56,430 nucleotides of DNA, taken from contig JASHUY010000056.1 of the NCBI GenBank assembly GCA_030039755.1, positions 1 through 56,430 on the forward strand, in the 5' to 3' direction. Source of the DNA: Acidimicrobiales bacterium (lineage in GTDB: Bacteria > Actinomycetota > Acidimicrobiia > Acidimicrobiales > RAAP-2). Positions 23,062-32,629 of this stretch are shown in pieces (position 1 is the first letter of the stretch; each line of letters opens with the position of its first letter). Under the pieces are notes generated by a model, which did no database searches, had not been told where the DNA came from, and saw nothing but the letters and a program-made list of their open reading frames with translations. The position numbers and the translations under genes were made by a program.

Positions 23062-26000
23062 CCTTGTCGAGCCAGGCCACGACGCGCTCGTCCCCGTCGA
23101 CCGAGAGGGAGGCCGCCTCGCCGCGCCCGGGGCCGCCGGCCACCTCGACGGCGAGGACCTCGAGGCCCACCGCCCCGAAGAGCCCGGGATCGACGCCCGT
23201 GAGCCACAGGTGGATCCGGTCGGAGACGTCGAGCCCGCGCTCCTTGCGCAGGTCCTGGACGTGGCGGACCACTTCGCGCACGAGCCCGCGGCGACGGAGG
23301 TCGTCGTCCAGGGTGAGGTCGAGCGCCACGACGGCGCCCCCCTGCCGCGAGACGGCGAAGCCGGCCTGCCCGCGCACCCGCACCTCGACCTCGTCGGGCC
23401 CGAGCGCCACCGGGCCGGTCGGCAGCTCGACGGTCACCGCCTGCCCCGCCTCGAGGGCGGCCGCGGCAGCACCCGCGTCGATCGCCGCGAGCGCCGCCCG
23501 GACCTCCTTCGCCGCCTCTCCGAGCCTCGGTCCGAGCACGCGGAAGTTCGGCACCAGCTCCAACGAGAGGACCTCCCCGAGCTCGCCGAGCTCGTCGGCC
23601 TCGACGACCGCGTCGACGTTGAGCTCCGCGGCGACGACCTCAGAGAGGATCGACGGCGACCCCGGTGCGAGAAAGACCAGGGCGCGGGAGAGCGGCTGGC
23701 GCACCTTCACCCCGGCTTCGCTCCGCGCGGCCCTGCCCAGCGAGGACAGCTGGACGGCCAGCTCCATCTCCGCTTCGAGCTCGCGGTCGATCGCCGACGA
23801 ATCGGGCTCCGGCCATGTCCGCAGGTGCACCGAGTCGCTCTCCGCGGCCGCGGGATGGAGCTCACGCCACAGGCGGTCGGCGACGAACGGGCAGAACGGC
23901 GCGAGCATCAGCGAGACCGTGACGAGCGCCTCGTAGAGCGTCGCCTGCGCAGCCAGCGCGTCCGCCGGCGGGGCGTCGGGGTCCGTTCGCCAGAAACGCC
24001 GCCTGCTCCGCCGCACGTACCAGTTGGACAGGTCGTCGACGAGCCGGCCGAGGGCCGACGCCGCCTCGAGGGGCTCGTAGTCGTCGAGCGCCCCGGTCAC
24101 GACGTCGAGCGTCGACATCACCCGAGATCTCGCCCAGCGGTCCAGCACGCCCCGCTCCATCGGGGCGGGCACCGCGGGATCGTCGGGGTCGAAGCCGTTC
24201 AGGGACGCGTACGTGGTGAAGAAGCTCGCCGTGCTCCACAGCGTGAGGAGCGTGTCGCGCATCGAGGTGTCGATCGCTCCCGCGCTGACGCGCGTGGCCG
24301 TCCACGGGGAGCCCTGCGAGAACATCCACCACCTGAGCGGGTCCGCGCCGCGGCTGTCGACGAGCTCCCACGGGTCGATGACGTTGCCGAGCGACTTCGA
24401 CATCTTGCGACCACCGGCGTCGACGATGTGGCCCAGGACCATCACGTGACGGTACGGCGCCTCGCCGAAGACGAGGTCGTTGACCGCGAGGAGCGAGTAG
24501 AACCAGCCACGCGTCTGGTCGATGGCCTCGACGACGAAATCGGCGGGGAACCTGAGCTGCTCTTCGAAACCGGGGAGGTGCGGGTAGCCGACCTGCGCGG
24601 CCGGCATCGACCCGGAGTCGAACCACGCGTCGATCACCGGCTCGACACGGCGCGCCGTCGCGGCCGGCAGATCCTGCCCGACGCGGCCGGTGTCCGGGTG
24701 GACAGCCGGCTGGGCGTCGGACGCCCGCGCGCAACCCGGGCAGGGGAAGACGACCTCGTCGATCGTGGGACGGTGCGGGTCGACGTCGGAGAGGTCCCGG
24801 CCGGCGAGGTCGGCGAGCTCGCTCATCGAGCCCACGCAGGTGACGTGACCTGTGTCGCAACGCCAGATCGGCAGCGGCGTCCCCCAGTAGCGGTCACGGG
24901 AGAGCGCCCAGTCGACGTTGTTCGCGAGCCACTCGCCGAACCGGCCGTCCTTGATGTACGCGGGGTGCCATGCGACCTTCTCGTTCGCCGCGATCAGGTC
25001 GGCCTTCCGCGAGGACGTCGCCACGTACCAGCTGGGCTTCCCCCAGTAGATCAGCGCCGTTCCGCACCGCCAGCAGTGTGGATAGGTGTGGGTGTACAGA
25101 TGGCGCCGCAGCAACGACCCCTTCGCCTCCAGGGCGTCGTTCACGAGGTCGTTGGTGTCGCGCACCGGACGCCCCGCGAAGGGCGCGCCCGCGGCCGGCG
25201 TGAACCGGCCGTCCGGACCGACGGGGTTGAGCGTCGGGAGCCCCTCCGCCTTCCCCACCTCGCGGTCGACCTCGCCGAAGGCAGGCGCGAGGTGGACGAG
25301 CCCGGTGCCTTCGTCGGTCGTCACGAAATCGGCGAGCACCACGCGCCAGCCACGTGCCGCGTCCTCGCCCGGAGGGATCGCCACCGCGCCGAACGGCCGC
25401 TCGTAGCGGAGCCCCTCCAGGTCCCGGCCGCGCAGCCGCCACGTCGCCCGCGCCGCCGCCCCCTCGCCGAAGACCTCGTCCGCAAGGTCCTCGGCGGCGA
25501 CCATGCCGTCGACCACGACGTAGTCGAGGTCCGGATGCGCGGCGACGCCGGTGTTGGACAGGAGGGTCCAGGGGGTGGTCGTCCAGACCGCGAGCCACCG
25601 GGCGTCGCCGAGCGCGGAGGGGTCGGGGTCGACGAGCGCCAGCTTCACGTACGCCGATTCGTCCTCTTCGTCCGTGTACACCTCGGGCTGGCCGAGCTCG
25701 TGACTGGAGAGGGCCGTCCCGCAGCGCGGGCAGTAGGGGACGACCTTCAGATCCTCGTAGAGGAGTGTCCTGTCGAAGAGCTGCTTCAGGTACCACCAGA
25801 CCGACTCGATGTAGGACCGGTTGAAGGTCCAGTACGCGCCGTCCATGTCCGTCCAGTAGCCGATGCGCTCGGTGAGCGCCTTCCAGTCCTCGACGTAGCC
25901 GAGGACCGACTCCCGGCACAGCCGGACGAACTCGGCGATCCCCACGTCCTCTTCGATCTGGCGCTTGCTGTTGACGCCGAGGCGTTTCTCCACCTCGACC

Positions 26001-26278
26001 TCGACGGGGAGCCCGTGGGTGTCCCAGCCGGCCCGCCGCTCCACGAGGAACCCCCGCATCGTGCGGAAGCGGCACAGGAGGTCCTTGTAGACGCGGGCCC
26101 ACACGTGGTGGAGGCCCGGGCGGTTGTTGGCGGTCGGCGGCCCCTCGTAGAAGACCCACGGGTCGGCTCCGCGGCGGCGGTCGACGGAGCGTTCGAAGAC
26201 TCCGAGCTCGCGCCAGCGCTCGAGCTCCGCGGCTTCGAGGGCGACGAAGTCTGCGACAGGGGGAAGCGGGCGGAACAT
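23057..26278 (-). CDS. ileS: Isoleucyl-tRNA synthetase
   Basis: 1073 residues from ATG 26278. Class I synthetase: the HIGH box appears as GLHHVW, followed by AGWDTHGLPVEVEVEK. The editing domain has WTTTPWTLLSNTGVA and the DEGTGLVHLAPAFGEVD region. DWALSRDRYWGTPLPIW and the KMSKS loop (GRKMSKSLGN) complete the catalytic core, followed by the anticodon-binding region (YEPLEAASALGRLVDDLSNWYVRRSRRRFW). Length and motifs fit the longer, eukaryote-like type common in actinobacteria, which tends to be less sensitive to mupirocin. It is essential housekeeping. The Nudix gene is divergent 71 bases away. Confidence 0.97.
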   Translation of the reverse strand: MFRPLPPVADFVALEAAELERWRELGVFERSVDRRRGADPWVFYEGPPTANNRPGLHHVWARVYKDLLCRFRTMRGFLVERRAGWDTHGLPVEVEVEKRLGVNSKRQIEEDVGIAEFVRLCRESVLGYVEDWKALTERIGYWTDMDGAYWTFNRSYIESVWWYLKQLFDRTLLYEDLKVVPYCPRCGTALSSHELGQPEVYTDEEDESAYVKLALVDPDPSALGDARWLAVWTTTPWTLLSNTGVAAHPDLDYVVVDGMVAAEDLADEVFGEGAAARATWRLRGRDLEGLRYERPFGAVAIPPGEDAARGWRVVLADFVTTDEGTGLVHLAPAFGEVDREVGKAEGLPTLNPVGPDGRFTPAAGAPFAGRPVRDTNDLVNDALEAKGSLLRRHLYTHTYPHCWRCGTALIYWGKPSWYVATSSRKADLIAANEKVAWHPAYIKDGRFGEWLANNVDWALSRDRYWGTPLPIWRCDTGHVTCVGSMSELADLAGRDLSDVDPHRPTIDEVVFPCPGCARASDAQPAVHPDTGRVGQDLPAATARRVEPVIDAWFDSGSMPAAQVGYPHLPGFEEQLRFPADFVVEAIDQTRGWFYSLLAVNDLVFGEAPYRHVMVLGHIVDAGGRKMSKSLGNVIDPWELVDSRGADPLRWWMFSQGSPWTATRVSAGAIDTSMRDTLLTLWSTASFFTTYASLNGFDPDDPAVPAPMERGVLDRWARSRVMSTLDVVTGALDDYEPLEAASALGRLVDDLSNWYVRRSRRRFWRTDPDAPPADALAAQATLYEALVTVSLMLAPFCPFVADRLWRELHPAAAESDSVHLRTWPEPDSSAIDRELEAEMELAVQLSSLGRAARSEAGVKVRQPLSRALVFLAPGSPSILSEVVAAELNVDAVVEADELGELGEVLSLELVPNFRVLGPRLGEAAKEVRAALAAIDAGAAAAALEAGQAVTVELPTGPVALGPDEVEVRVRGQAGFAVSRQGGAVVALDLTLDDDLRRRGLVREVVRHVQDLRKERGLDVSDRIHLWLTGVDPGLFGAVGLEVLAVEVAGGPGRGEAASLSVDGDERVVAWLDKV

Positions 26279-26349
26279 TGGTCGCACGAGCCTACCGGCG
26301 CCGCGCCCGGCGCCCGGTGGGCCTGCCGGCGTGTGGCACGCTCGCCGCT

Positions 26350-26877
26350 GTGCCCGACGCCGACCGGCTCGACGAGGACCCCGACAGCGCCGGCCCGGGC
26401 GCGACGGTCCGCCGCAAGGTCGCACGGGTGCTGCTCGTCGACGACGACGGCGCCGTCCTGCTGCTGTCCGGCCGTGACCCGGAGACCCCCTCGGCGACGG
26501 AGTTCTGGTACACGCCGGGCGGCGGGGCGGAACCGGGCGAGTCGCTGCGCGACGCGGGGCGCCGCGAGGTGCACGAGGAGACCGGCCACGTGGTCGGCGA
26601 CCTCGGGCCCGTGCGCTGGCGACGCGAGACGTCCTTCGCCTTCGCCGGCTACGCGTTCGAGCAGGACGAGTCGTACTTCGTGGTGCGCACGTCGCGCTTC
26701 GAGGTGCACCCCGTGACCTTGACCGAGCTCGAGCGCCGGTCGACGACCGGGTGGCGGTGGTGGCCGCTCGGCGAGCTGCGCGGGACCGACGCCGTCGTCT
26801 ACCCCGGTGAGCTCGCCACACTCCTCGCCGCGGTCGAGGCCGGCGAGCCGTTCCCGGGACGCCCGTCCGGCTCCTGA
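26350..26877 (+). CDS. Nudix hydrolase
   Basis: 175 residues from GTG 26350. The Nudix box is complete: G-GAEPG-E-SLRDAGR-REVHEETGH, matching GX5EX7REUXEEXGU, with the Glu residues that hold Mg. An N-terminal strand (KVARVLLVDDDGAVLLLSGRD) and a C-terminal TTGWRWWPLGEL complete the fold. It hydrolyses a nucleoside diphosphate-linked compound; which one cannot be told. Its last 79 bases overlap, on the opposite strand, the end of the E1-type gene. Confidence 0.88.
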   Translation: MPDADRLDEDPDSAGPGATVRRKVARVLLVDDDGAVLLLSGRDPETPSATEFWYTPGGGAEPGESLRDAGRREVHEETGHVVGDLGPVRWRRETSFAFAGYAFEQDESYFVVRTSRFEVHPVTLTELERRSTTGWRWWPLGELRGTDAVVYPGELATLLAAVEAGEPFPGRPSGS

Positions 26878-29336
26878 CACGCATCGGGACGGTCGCGTCG
26901 GCTCAGGGCAACCAGGGCGGCGTTCACGATCGCCGCGGCGTCCAGGCGGAAGTGGTGGAACAGGTCTCCAACCGAACCTACCTGGCCGAAGGCGTCGACG
27001 CCGAGCGGCACGACCGGCACGCCATGCGCCGAGCCGAGCCAGCTCAGCGTCTGGGGCGCGCCGTCGTGGACGGTGACGATCGGCGCGGCGCGCTGCGACG
27101 CCGGGAAGAGCCGGTCCAGGTGCGTCGGCGGCGGCGCGGTCCCGGCCCGGTCAACCGCCGCGACCAGCCCGCCGCGCCAGGTGCGGTAGAGGAGATCGGC
27201 CGAGGTCACGTCCACGACGTTGGCAGCGACGCCCTCGTCCGCCAGACAAGCGGCGGCCTCGAGCACCTCGGGGAGCACGGTCCCGCAGCCGACGAGGTGC
27301 ACGGCCGGCCCGCCAGGCACCCGCCGAGCCCCGTCGACGAGGCGGTAACCCCCCGCGAGGACGTCGGCCCGGAGTCGCTCGTCGCCGATCTCTTCTCGCA
27401 GCGTCTCGAAAGGTGATTGGTCGACGGGGCGGGTCGACAGACGCAGATACGTGGAGCAGCCCTCGGGAACAAGCGTGGCACGGATCGCCTCGCAGAGCGC
27501 CCAGTCCACCGCGGTCGCGTAGGCGAGCTCACGGAACATCACGCCCGGCAGCTCGGTGCCGACGGACGGCGTGATGATCGACTGGTGCGCACCACCCTCA
27601 TAGCCCAGGGCGACTCCCGCCGGCGTGCCTACGACGACGAATCGGCCACCCGCGTAGAGGCTGTAGATGAACGCGTCCAACCCTCGCAGCACGAACGGGT
27701 CGTACACGGTGCCGATGGGCACGAGAGGCTCGCCGAATGTCTCCGCCGCGACCCCGAGCTGGCCGAGAAGGAGGAAGAGGTTCATCTCCGAGAGGTCGAG
27801 CTCGAGGTGCTGCCCCGACGGGCCCAGCGTCCAGGCCAGGAGCTGGTTGCCCGTCTCCGGCTCCGACCGTGCGTCGGGGGCGAAGACCCCGACGCGGTTC
27901 ACCCAGCCTCCGAGGTTCGTGGAGATCGTGACGTCCGGCGAGGCCGTCACGATCCGCGCGGCCAGAGGCGAGGAACGCGCGATCTCTGCGAGCGACCGGC
28001 CGAACGCCTCCTGCGTAGAGGTGATCTTGCCGATGTGCGCGTTCGTGTACGCGGCCGCGCGGGAGGAGAGATCCTGCCGCACGAGCCTCGGTCGGTCGAG
28101 CCGTCGCCGGACCTCGTCGAGCAGGCGCCCTTCGGGTGATGCAAGGTCGAACCGGTCCCACTCGTTCGCATGCTCGAGACCGCTCGCGCGGCGAAGCTCG
28201 CTGATCTGCATCTCCGTCAGCAGGGCGGCATGGTTCAGCCGGTCGCCGGCGATCGGCAGGCCCCACCCTTTCACCGTGTAGGCGAAGACGACCGCGGGCC
28301 GATCGCCTCGCACGGCGTGAAAGGCTTGCAACAGCTCGCGCATGTCGTGGCCGCCGAGATCGGTCAGGACCGCGCGTAGCTCGTTGTCGGGGACGTCCTC
28401 CACCGCCCGCTTCACCGCGGGGTCGGCACCGGCGAGGAACCGGTCGCGCAGTTGGTCGGTCGGCACCGTGAACAGCGCCTGGTAATCCTCGTTGGCCATC
28501 TGATCGATGTGCCGGCGCAGGGAGTCACCACCCGGCGCGCCGAAGCGCTGTTGAAGTTGTCCGCCGTACTTCGCCTCGATCACCTGCCAGTCGTTCGCCT
28601 CGAAGAGCTTCTCGAGCCGCGCCGCCTTCACACCCGGAACCACCCGGTCGAGGCTCTGACGGTTCAGGTCCACGACCCACAACACATTCGTGAGCCCTTG
28701 GACGACGGGGTCGGCGATCGCCTCCCAGACGTTGCCCTCGTCGAGCTCTGCGTCGCCGACGAGAGAGACGAACCGGCCCGCGGCGCCACCACCACCCGGG
28801 TCCCCGGTGCCGAAGTGGAGGCGTACGTAGCGCTCGGTGACCGCGCCGAAGATCGGGGCGACCGCGCCGAGGCCCACCGACCCGGTCGAGTAGTCCACCG
28901 GGTCCGGGTCCTTCGTCCTGCTTGGATACGATTGCAGACCGCCGTACGCACGCAACTCGGTCAGATACCGGCGGTCCAGGTTGCCGAGCAGGTACTGCAA
29001 CGCATGGAACACGGGTGACGCGTGCGGCTTCACCGACACCCGGTCGTCCCGGCGGAGGAACCCGCACCACAGGGCGGTCATCAGCGACACCATCGACGCC
29101 GACGAGGCCTGGTGACCGCCGACCTTGAGCCCGTCGGGCTTCGCCCGGTCGTGGTTGGCGTAGTCGACCATGCGCACGGCGAGCCAGAGCACCCGCGCGG
29201 CGATGTGGTCCAGGACGTCGACGCCGGCGACGTCCCCGGCGCCGGTTGCGGTCCGTTGGCACCCGCCCACCGGCGCGTCCACGGAGCACCTGGAGTCAGT
29301 ACCCGCCGTGAGTTCCTGCATCTCTCGTTCCTGCAT
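26799..29336 (-). CDS. Thiamine-diphosphate enzyme related to homodimeric pyruvate dehydrogenase E1/transketolase
   Basis: 845 residues. An N-terminal ThDP-binding half has GHQASSASMVSL, KPHASPVFHALQYLLG, GGLQSYPSRTKDPD and the cofactor motif GDAELDEGNVWEA...NVLWVVDLNRQS. The middle pyrimidine domain has ASPDVTISTNLGGWVNRVG, SEMNLFLLLGQLG and GGAHQSI, and a C-terminal domain starts at VHLVGCGTVLPEVLEAA. The order is that of AceE-type E1, but it is slightly shorter and sits in a catabolic operon without E2/E3, so it probably decarboxylates a particular 2-oxo acid. Starts at 29336 and 29321 lie in a 15-bp duplication and overlap the PfkB gene end. The last 26 residues are antisense to the Nudix gene. 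Confidence 0.8.
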   Translation of the reverse strand: MQEREMQELTAGTDSRCSVDAPVGGCQRTATGAGDVAGVDVLDHIAARVLWLAVRMVDYANHDRAKPDGLKVGGHQASSASMVSLMTALWCGFLRRDDRVSVKPHASPVFHALQYLLGNLDRRYLTELRAYGGLQSYPSRTKDPDPVDYSTGSVGLGAVAPIFGAVTERYVRLHFGTGDPGGGGAAGRFVSLVGDAELDEGNVWEAIADPVVQGLTNVLWVVDLNRQSLDRVVPGVKAARLEKLFEANDWQVIEAKYGGQLQQRFGAPGGDSLRRHIDQMANEDYQALFTVPTDQLRDRFLAGADPAVKRAVEDVPDNELRAVLTDLGGHDMRELLQAFHAVRGDRPAVVFAYTVKGWGLPIAGDRLNHAALLTEMQISELRRASGLEHANEWDRFDLASPEGRLLDEVRRRLDRPRLVRQDLSSRAAAYTNAHIGKITSTQEAFGRSLAEIARSSPLAARIVTASPDVTISTNLGGWVNRVGVFAPDARSEPETGNQLLAWTLGPSGQHLELDLSEMNLFLLLGQLGVAAETFGEPLVPIGTVYDPFVLRGLDAFIYSLYAGGRFVVVGTPAGVALGYEGGAHQSIITPSVGTELPGVMFRELAYATAVDWALCEAIRATLVPEGCSTYLRLSTRPVDQSPFETLREEIGDERLRADVLAGGYRLVDGARRVPGGPAVHLVGCGTVLPEVLEAAACLADEGVAANVVDVTSADLLYRTWRGGLVAAVDRAGTAPPPTHLDRLFPASQRAAPIVTVHDGAPQTLSWLGSAHGVPVVPLGVDAFGQVGSVGDLFHHFRLDAAAIVNAALVALSRRDRPDACQEPDGRPGNGSPASTAARSVASSPG

Positions 29337-30276
29337 CTTTCTCGGTCACGGTCGATCGGCCCGTCGCGAAGGCCGAGCGTGAGGACACCGAGGGGTCGAG
29401 CTTTCCGGGGGGCATGCCGTCGGCGCCAAGCCTCAGCGGCCCGTCGAGACGTGGCATGGCACCGACCTCTCCGAGGCACGCTTGCGCTGCCATGCGCGCA
29501 AGTTCGGGGCCTCCGACGATCCAACCGGCGGCAAATGCGTCACCAGCCCCGGTGGTGTCCCGTACCGTCTCTGCGTCGAGCGCCGCCCAACTCCTCTCAC
29601 CCGAGTCGTCCTGGAGCACGAACCCGTTGCGCCCGAGTTTGACTACCAGGCTCGTGCCGTCGATGTGACCAACGGCTCGGCGCTCCGCCTCGTTCGAGAA
29701 GACCACGTTCGGCGAACAGGCGCGAATCCGCCGGATCGACTCAGCCGCACCGATCGACTCCACGAGCGTCGCGGCCGACACGTCCACGCTCACCGTGGCG
29801 CCAACCCGGTGTGCCAGGTCGGCAGCGACGAGCGCGGCCTCACCGTCATCGGCCCCGAAGAGCGAGTAGCCCGAGACGTGCAGCCAGTCGCAACCTCGGA
29901 ACCACGCCGCTTGAACGTCGCTCGCACGAAGGCGGGCAGCCGCACCCCGGTCCGAGACCATGGACCGCTCTCCGCCGGGAGTCACGAGCGACACGATCGT
30001 TCCCGTGGATGCCTCGCCGCCAGCCTGGCCCGGTCCCAGAAGCTCGACGCCGTAGCGAAGGAGCAGGCCTGCGACGAGGTTACCGGCAAGGTCGGCTCCC
30101 ACGTTCGACAGCACGGCCGCCCTCGCGCCGAGCGCGCTGCACCAGGCGGCGACGTTGCTTGCCTGGCCACCGTTCGAAAGCGAGATACGGCCCGGGACGT
30201 CGTCGCCGACGACCGGAAGCCTCGAAAGTTCGACGACCACATCCACGACCGCGTCGCCGATAGTGCAGACGAACAT
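29296..30276 (-). CDS. PfkB-family carbohydrate/nucleoside kinase, candidate pseudouridine kinase
   Basis: 326 residues. PfkB features: N-terminal GDAVVDVVVELSRLP, substrate glycines SNGGQASNVAAWCSALG, and the catalytic anion-hole motif DTTGAGDAFAAG with the base Asp. It phosphorylates a sugar or nucleoside hydroxyl with ATP. The pseudouridine-5'-phosphate glycosidase three genes upstream in the same run suggests the PsuK role, making pseudouridine phosphate. Substrate residues cannot be checked by eye. The C-terminal tail (VTEKDAGTRDAGTHGGY) extends across the start of the E1-type gene, with 41 bases of overlap. Confidence 0.8.
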   Translation of the reverse strand: MFVCTIGDAVVDVVVELSRLPVVGDDVPGRISLSNGGQASNVAAWCSALGARAAVLSNVGADLAGNLVAGLLLRYGVELLGPGQAGGEASTGTIVSLVTPGGERSMVSDRGAAARLRASDVQAAWFRGCDWLHVSGYSLFGADDGEAALVAADLAHRVGATVSVDVSAATLVESIGAAESIRRIRACSPNVVFSNEAERRAVGHIDGTSLVVKLGRNGFVLQDDSGERSWAALDAETVRDTTGAGDAFAAGWIVGGPELARMAAQACLGEVGAMPRLDGPLRLGADGMPPGKLDPSVSSRSAFATGRSTVTEKDAGTRDAGTHGGY

Positions 30277-30371
30277 CGCGCGGACCTCGGCTAGCTCCGC
30301 TCGTCGAACAGCGCGCAGAGGCGCCTGTCGTCGACGCGGGAATCAAGCATCGAAGCACCAGCTCGTCGCGC

Positions 30372-31385
30372 TCACCCTCGGCCCGGAGTGACACTCGCCC
30401 GATATTTTCCATAGACGAACTCCGAAGTCATGACTCCGTGGTAGCTGCGTTCGAGCGAGCCCGACACGTATCTCTCTGCGACGGCGTCGCGCTGCACAAC
30501 GTCGTCCGTGAACGGGTACACGACCGCGTCCCAGTTCGGCTGATGAAACATCGCGAGAGAGATCTCCCCATCAGGGTCGACGTCGTCCACCGTGACCACG
30601 CGGTGCAGCGTCGACAGCCAATGACCTCCGGTCCAGCGCATCAACAGGTCGCCCAGGTTGACGACGAAACCTCCGTCCGGGACGACGACGTCGACCCACT
30701 GCCCCGTTATCGATTCTGCTTGGAGCCCGGTCAGGCCCGGACGCTTGTGGAGAATCGTCCAGGTTCCGTAATCGGTGTGCGGCGACGCCGGGTACTGATC
30801 GACTTTCAAGTTGGGACGAGGCGGGTAGTGAAGCACCCGAAGTGCCGAGGTGGGGCGCCCGCTGCAGCCCTCGAAGAAGCTCTCAGCCAGCGAGAAGGCG
30901 ATCGCCGTAAGTCTCATGAGGTCTGCCGCGAGGGAATTCAGGGCGCGATAGTAAGCCCGAAGATTGTCGCCCAGTTCTCGAGGTCGGTCGGGCCACACGT
31001 TCGGAGCGAAGGCGATGCCGGAGGGCTCGAACCGATAGTAAGGCTCAGTCCCTACGTCAAGAGGACCGATCGAAAAGGACTCCTTGTAGTCGGGAGCGGC
31101 CCGGTAGGCGGTGGTTGCACTCAAGATCTCGCCTTGAACAGGCACGTAGCCGCGGCCGTCATTCGTCGGCCGGCTGAACTCGAGCTTCTCTTCGAGTGGG
31201 AGGCTGAAGAATTCGCGGACCGACGCCCGCGTCCGCGCGACGAGCTCCGGATCGATCCGGTGACCGACGACGGCGAAGAATCCGATCTCGCGACACGCCT
31301 GATCGATCTCCTTGGCAACCGCGAGTCGGCCAGACTTCCCACCCTCGAAGAAGGGAGCGAGGTCGATGGTTGGAACTTCGTTCAT
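30372..31385 (-). CDS. 2-oxoglutarate/Fe(II)-dependent oxygenase (isopenicillin N synthase-like)
   Basis: 337 residues. N-terminal DIOX_N part: PTIDLAPFFEG and CREIGFFAVVGHRID. The C-terminal jelly-roll holds the iron triad: HxD in SPHTDYGTWTIL and the distal His in STLHRVV, followed by EISLAMFHQPNWD where the RxS 2OG motif is normally found. Such enzymes hydroxylate, demethylate or desaturate small molecules using O2 and 2OG. In this operon it could remove or modify a methyl or side chain on the imported compound. It is 84 bases downstream of the SelA-like gene. Confidence 0.9.
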   Translation of the reverse strand: MNEVPTIDLAPFFEGGKSGRLAVAKEIDQACREIGFFAVVGHRIDPELVARTRASVREFFSLPLEEKLEFSRPTNDGRGYVPVQGEILSATTAYRAAPDYKESFSIGPLDVGTEPYYRFEPSGIAFAPNVWPDRPRELGDNLRAYYRALNSLAADLMRLTAIAFSLAESFFEGCSGRPTSALRVLHYPPRPNLKVDQYPASPHTDYGTWTILHKRPGLTGLQAESITGQWVDVVVPDGGFVVNLGDLLMRWTGGHWLSTLHRVVTVDDVDPDGEISLAMFHQPNWDAVVYPFTDDVVQRDAVAERYVSGSLERSYHGVMTSEFVYGKYRASVTPGRG

Positions 31386-31469
31386 AGAAGGCTCTTTCCT
31401 CTGCGCAAGCTGGTCGACGGCGTCACCGCGCGACGCGGCGTTCGGACTGAACCCCGGAAGGCGACCAAC

Positions 31470-32603
31470 TCAACACGAGGATGACACGGAACCGACGAGG
31501 ACTTCTCGGAGCCTCGCGGCGACGACCTCGGCCTCGGCGTCCTCGGAGAGCGTATCGGGCGTGAGGTACACGGACTCCCCTTCGCCGCGCAGGACGGCAA
31601 CCCGAGGATCTCCCTCGTAGCACCGCCGCACGAGCTCGTCGCGACGTAGGCGGGCACCGGTCTCGAGGCAGAGGTGGAGCCGGGGCACTGGTTGGCCGGC
31701 GTGGTTGGGGAACGCCCTCCGGACCGTCACGCCCGGCACGCTCTGAAGCTCGAACGTCCAGCGCTCGACGATTTCCTCGTATCGCTTGGCGAGGAGTGCA
31801 TGGTCGAGCTCGGTGAAGCGGTGAACCGCCGCGATCAGGCCGCAGATCTCCTGCTTGCCGACCCGGAGTGCCCGGGCGAGGTAGGCGTGCGGCGCTCCGT
31901 TGGCTCGCGCCGCTTCGATGAGGTCGCGGCGCCCGACCATGAGTCCGCTCGCGAGCGGGCCTCGAAGTGCCTTGCCGCCGCTGAACAGTGCCAGGTCCGC
32001 ACCAAGCTCGCTCGTAAAGTGCCAAAGGTTGTGCAACGGCGGAAGCTGCGCGGCAGCGTCGACGATGACCGGTACCCCCGAGGCATGGGCGCGAACGATC
32101 GTCTCGTCGAGCGTGAGGGTGGTGTCGGGCAGCCAGCTGCCGGCCACCCACAACACGGCGGCCGGGGAGTCCTCGAGCGCTGCCTCCAGCTCCCAGGGAA
32201 GCGTGTACATCGCATTGCCGATTTCGAGGATCCTTCCACCCACGAGCTCGACCGCGCGGTCGTATGGGATCCGGTGAGCACGGTGCATGACGACGGTCCG
32301 ATCGAGCCCCCGGCCCTCTGGCAGCCGGGCGATGCGGGCAGGATCGCCGCCGGTGATGCACGCGAGGGTGGCCAGGGCGATCGCCGCAGCGCAACCGCTC
32401 GTCACGTAGGCGGCCTCGTTGCGGGTGAGGTCGGCGAGTACCTCGCCTGCGGCGACCTGGAGCTCGTCCAAGTCGACGGGACGGCTGGCTGCAGAGGCCA
32501 TCGCCTCGACGACCTCGACGGGCAGGGAGCAACTGCCAAGGTGGCTGAAGAACCCCGCCGCGTTGACTATCGTGCGCACGCCGAGCTTGCCGTAGACGTC
32601 CAT
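31470..32603 (-). CDS. SelA-like PLP-dependent enzyme (aminotransferase-V fold)
   Basis: 377 residues from ATG 32603, with GAGGAGCAG before it; the frame extends further only over the preceding gene. It begins GVRTIVNAAGFFSHLGSCSL and has AAYVTSGCAAAIALATLACITG, then VIVDAAAQLPP and SGGKALRGPLASG with the PLP Lys211. This is the pattern of the SelA/DgaE-like family. True SelA is longer, with an extra N-terminal domain, and acts on tRNA. This one lies in a catabolic operon and more likely performs an elimination or ammonia-lyase reaction on an amino-sugar or amino acid. It is 26 bases downstream of psuG. Confidence 0.82.
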   Translation of the reverse strand: MDVYGKLGVRTIVNAAGFFSHLGSCSLPVEVVEAMASAASRPVDLDELQVAAGEVLADLTRNEAAYVTSGCAAAIALATLACITGGDPARIARLPEGRGLDRTVVMHRAHRIPYDRAVELVGGRILEIGNAMYTLPWELEAALEDSPAAVLWVAGSWLPDTTLTLDETIVRAHASGVPVIVDAAAQLPPLHNLWHFTSELGADLALFSGGKALRGPLASGLMVGRRDLIEAARANGAPHAYLARALRVGKQEICGLIAAVHRFTELDHALLAKRYEEIVERWTFELQSVPGVTVRRAFPNHAGQPVPRLHLCLETGARLRRDELVRRCYEGDPRVAVLRGEGESVYLTPDTLSEDAEAEVVAARLREVLVGSVSSSC

Positions 32604-32629
32604 CACCTGCTCCTCAGCCCCACGACGTC

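Noticed and set aside
31470-32603. True selenocysteine synthase SelA serving the selenoprotein
   Set aside because: It lacks the extra N-terminal domain and length of SelA and sits in a catabolic operon without selB or selC. It fits the SelA-like enzyme group better.
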